DNA of 7,063 nucleotides from Clostridia bacterium (GTDB lineage Bacteria; Bacillota; Clostridia; UBA1381), in the NCBI GenBank assembly GCA_017420825.1, contig JAFQNU010000238.1:1-7063 (forward strand), read 5' to 3'. A program made the position numbers and the translations under genes. Position 1 is the stretch's first letter, and each line of letters begins with the position of its first letter. Of the stretch, positions 6,278 to 7,063 are shown one piece after another. The notes below the pieces were generated by a model. It ran no database searches. It was not told where the DNA came from and saw only the letters and a program-made list of their open reading frames with translations.

Positions 6278-6673
6278 TTAATTTACTGAAGTATTATATG
6301 CAATTTCCATTAAGTCATCTAACCTGTCGGAGTTTTTTGTAAGATATAAGTAACCGATTAGCGCTTCAAAGCCGGTCGCTCTTCGATAATCCGTCACATC
6401 AGCATTTTTCGGTACTGTTGCCGATTTTGCATTTCTGCCTCTTTTATATATTGCAAGCTCTTCTTCGGTAAGCATTGGCTCTATTGCAAGCATTGATTTG
6501 CTTTGAGCAGCTGCTTTTACATGTGAGCTTGATAGAATATGTAGCTTGTGCGGGGGCATATCGGGGTGTGCATAAATTATTTTATTACGCACATACAGTT
6601 CATATACTCCGTCTCCGATGTATGCAAGCACAAGAGGGGAGAGCTGTGAGGGATTTATATTATCAGTTTTCAT
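6278..6673 (-). CDS. mrnC: Mini-ribonuclease III (23S rRNA maturation)
   Basis: A 131-residue protein consisting of a single RNase III catalytic domain without a double-stranded RNA-binding domain, the hallmark of Mini-III. In Bacillus this enzyme trims the ends of 23S rRNA precursors in the cytoplasm. The catalytic region is clear: LSPLVLAYIGDGVYELYVR with acidic residues D21 and E25, and ATGFEALIGYLYLT with E103, which resembles the second RNase III acidic motif. The central RGRNAKSATVPKNADVTDYRRATGFE block is characteristic of the family. It overlaps the end of cysS by 11 nt, the same gene order as in Bacillus. ATG 6673 has either GGAG only 2 nt upstream or GGGAG 12 nt upstream, both off the usual distance, so coupling to cysS translation probably matters. 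Confidence 0.94.
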   Translation of the reverse strand: MKTDNINPSQLSPLVLAYIGDGVYELYVRNKIIYAHPDMPPHKLHILSSSHVKAAAQSKSMLAIEPMLTEEELAIYKRGRNAKSATVPKNADVTDYRRATGFEALIGYLYLTKNSDRLDDLMEIAYNTSVN

Positions 6674-7063
6674 AGCTCCATTTAACTCCCATCGGTGTAT
6701 CCTTTAAAACTATATTCATTGCCTTGAGCTTATCTCTGATTTCATCAGCCTTTGCCCAGTCCTTTTCCTGTCTTGCTTTATTACGTTCTTCAATTAATGC
6801 CTCAATTTCAGCATCAAGAGAGTCTGATTTGCTTTTATTAAATAAGCCTAAAACCTCTCCAAGCTCAGAAATCACACCGAGAGCCTTGTTTATTATTTCT
6901 TCTGAATTTTTTTCGTCTGTTGATAAATCGGTATTTGATGCATACACAATATCAAATATTGCAGCAATAGCATCTGCAGTGTTTAAATCATCATCCATTG
7001 CATCAATAAACTTTTGCTTGTATTGGTCAAGCTTGTTTGAAAATTCAAGTTCTTTTTCATTTA
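6663..7063 (-). CDS. cysS: Cysteinyl-tRNA synthetase, C-terminal part (5' end outside window)
   Basis: The minus-strand frame is open from the right window edge to a TGA at 6663-6665, giving about 133 residues of the C-terminal region of CysS, the enzyme that charges tRNA-Cys with cysteine. Before the internal methionine at 6998 the frame continues upstream (reading NEKELEFSNKLDQYKQKFIDA), so that methionine is not the start. The next residues, MDDDLNTADAIAAIFDIV, are the strongly conserved opening of the DALR anticodon-binding helical domain. The end, DWAKADEIRDKLKAMNIVLKDTPMGVKW, is the family's typical C-terminus. The Zn and HIGH/KMSKS motifs of the Rossmann domain lie outside the window. 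The stop overlaps the mrnC start by 11 nt, and the gene leads the minus-strand operon. Confidence 0.94.
   Translation of the reverse strand, partial: NEKELEFSNKLDQYKQKFIDAMDDDLNTADAIAAIFDIVYASNTDLSTDEKNSEEIINKALGVISELGEVLGLFNKSKSDSLDAEIEALIEERNKARQEKDWAKADEIRDKLKAMNIVLKDTPMGVKWSYEN
6676..6690 (-). promoter_or_regulatory. Oddly spaced Shine-Dalgarno candidates for mrnC
   Basis: Two candidates lie in the last codons of cysS: GGAG at 6676-6679, 2 nt from ATG 6673, and GGGAG at 6686-6690, 12 nt from it. Neither has the usual 5-9 nt spacing, suggesting mrnC depends on ribosomes that have just ended cysS. Confidence 0.4.

Noticed and set aside
6996..6998. The ATG here as the start of a separate 111-residue protein
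   Set aside because: The frame stays open upstream to the window edge with CysS-like sequence, and the MDDDLNTADA motif is internal in CysS.
1..7063. tRNA or rRNA genes, CRISPR arrays, insertion sequences, phage parts or a defence system
   Set aside because: No tRNA-like cloverleaf, no regularly spaced repeats, no transposase or integrase frames and no defence-type domains were seen. Nearly all of the sequence is explained by ordinary core-type genes.

Overview
The window is a compact, AT-rich stretch of bacterial chromosome. Strong GGAGG-type Shine-Dalgarno sites, short or overlapping gene junctions and the neighbour pairs cysS-mrnC and recX-rimO suggest a low-GC Firmicute, most likely a clostridial anaerobe (Clostridia/Eubacteriales). 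The transketolase split into two subunit genes and a DUF3343-like/cysteine desulfurase pair also fit anaerobic Clostridia. Species cannot be told from the sequence alone.

Layout. On the plus strand, the last 45 codons of a RecX-like regulator (1-138) are followed 13 nt later by a full-length rimO (152-1471), closed by a strong intrinsic terminator (about 1473-1512). Everything else is on the minus strand and converges on that terminator. In transcription order from the right edge it reads: the C-terminal part of cysS (cut by the window edge), mrnC (11-nt overlap), transketolase N-terminal subunit (26-nt gap), transketolase C-terminal subunit (8-nt overlap), and a small orphan lipoprotein (21-nt gap), then a hairpin terminator at 3906-3943. 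Next come an EamA/DMT-family transporter with its own strong RBS, a possible promoter with a palindrome, a DUF3343-like small protein, and an overlapping class V aminotransferase-fold cysteine desulfurase that ends at the shared convergent terminator.

Function. The right-hand operon combines translation (Cys-tRNA charging), 23S rRNA maturation (Mini-RNase III) and the non-oxidative pentose phosphate pathway (two-subunit transketolase), with an uncharacterised cell-surface lipoprotein at its end. The left-hand minus-strand pair looks like a sulfur (or selenium) mobilisation and carrier module: the desulfurase would take S or Se from (seleno)cysteine, and the small DUF3343 protein, with one conserved-looking cysteine, could carry it. 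RimO methylthiolates ribosomal protein S12 and needs Fe-S clusters and sulfur, but it lies in an opposing transcription unit, so a functional link is speculation.

No RNA genes, insertion sequences, CRISPR arrays or prophage parts were seen. Coding density is very high and no gene-free stretch reaches 300 bases. Most of the window is ordinary core genome. The parts most worth a second look are the DUF3343-desulfurase pair, with its in-gene hairpin and upstream palindrome, and the orphan lipoprotein.
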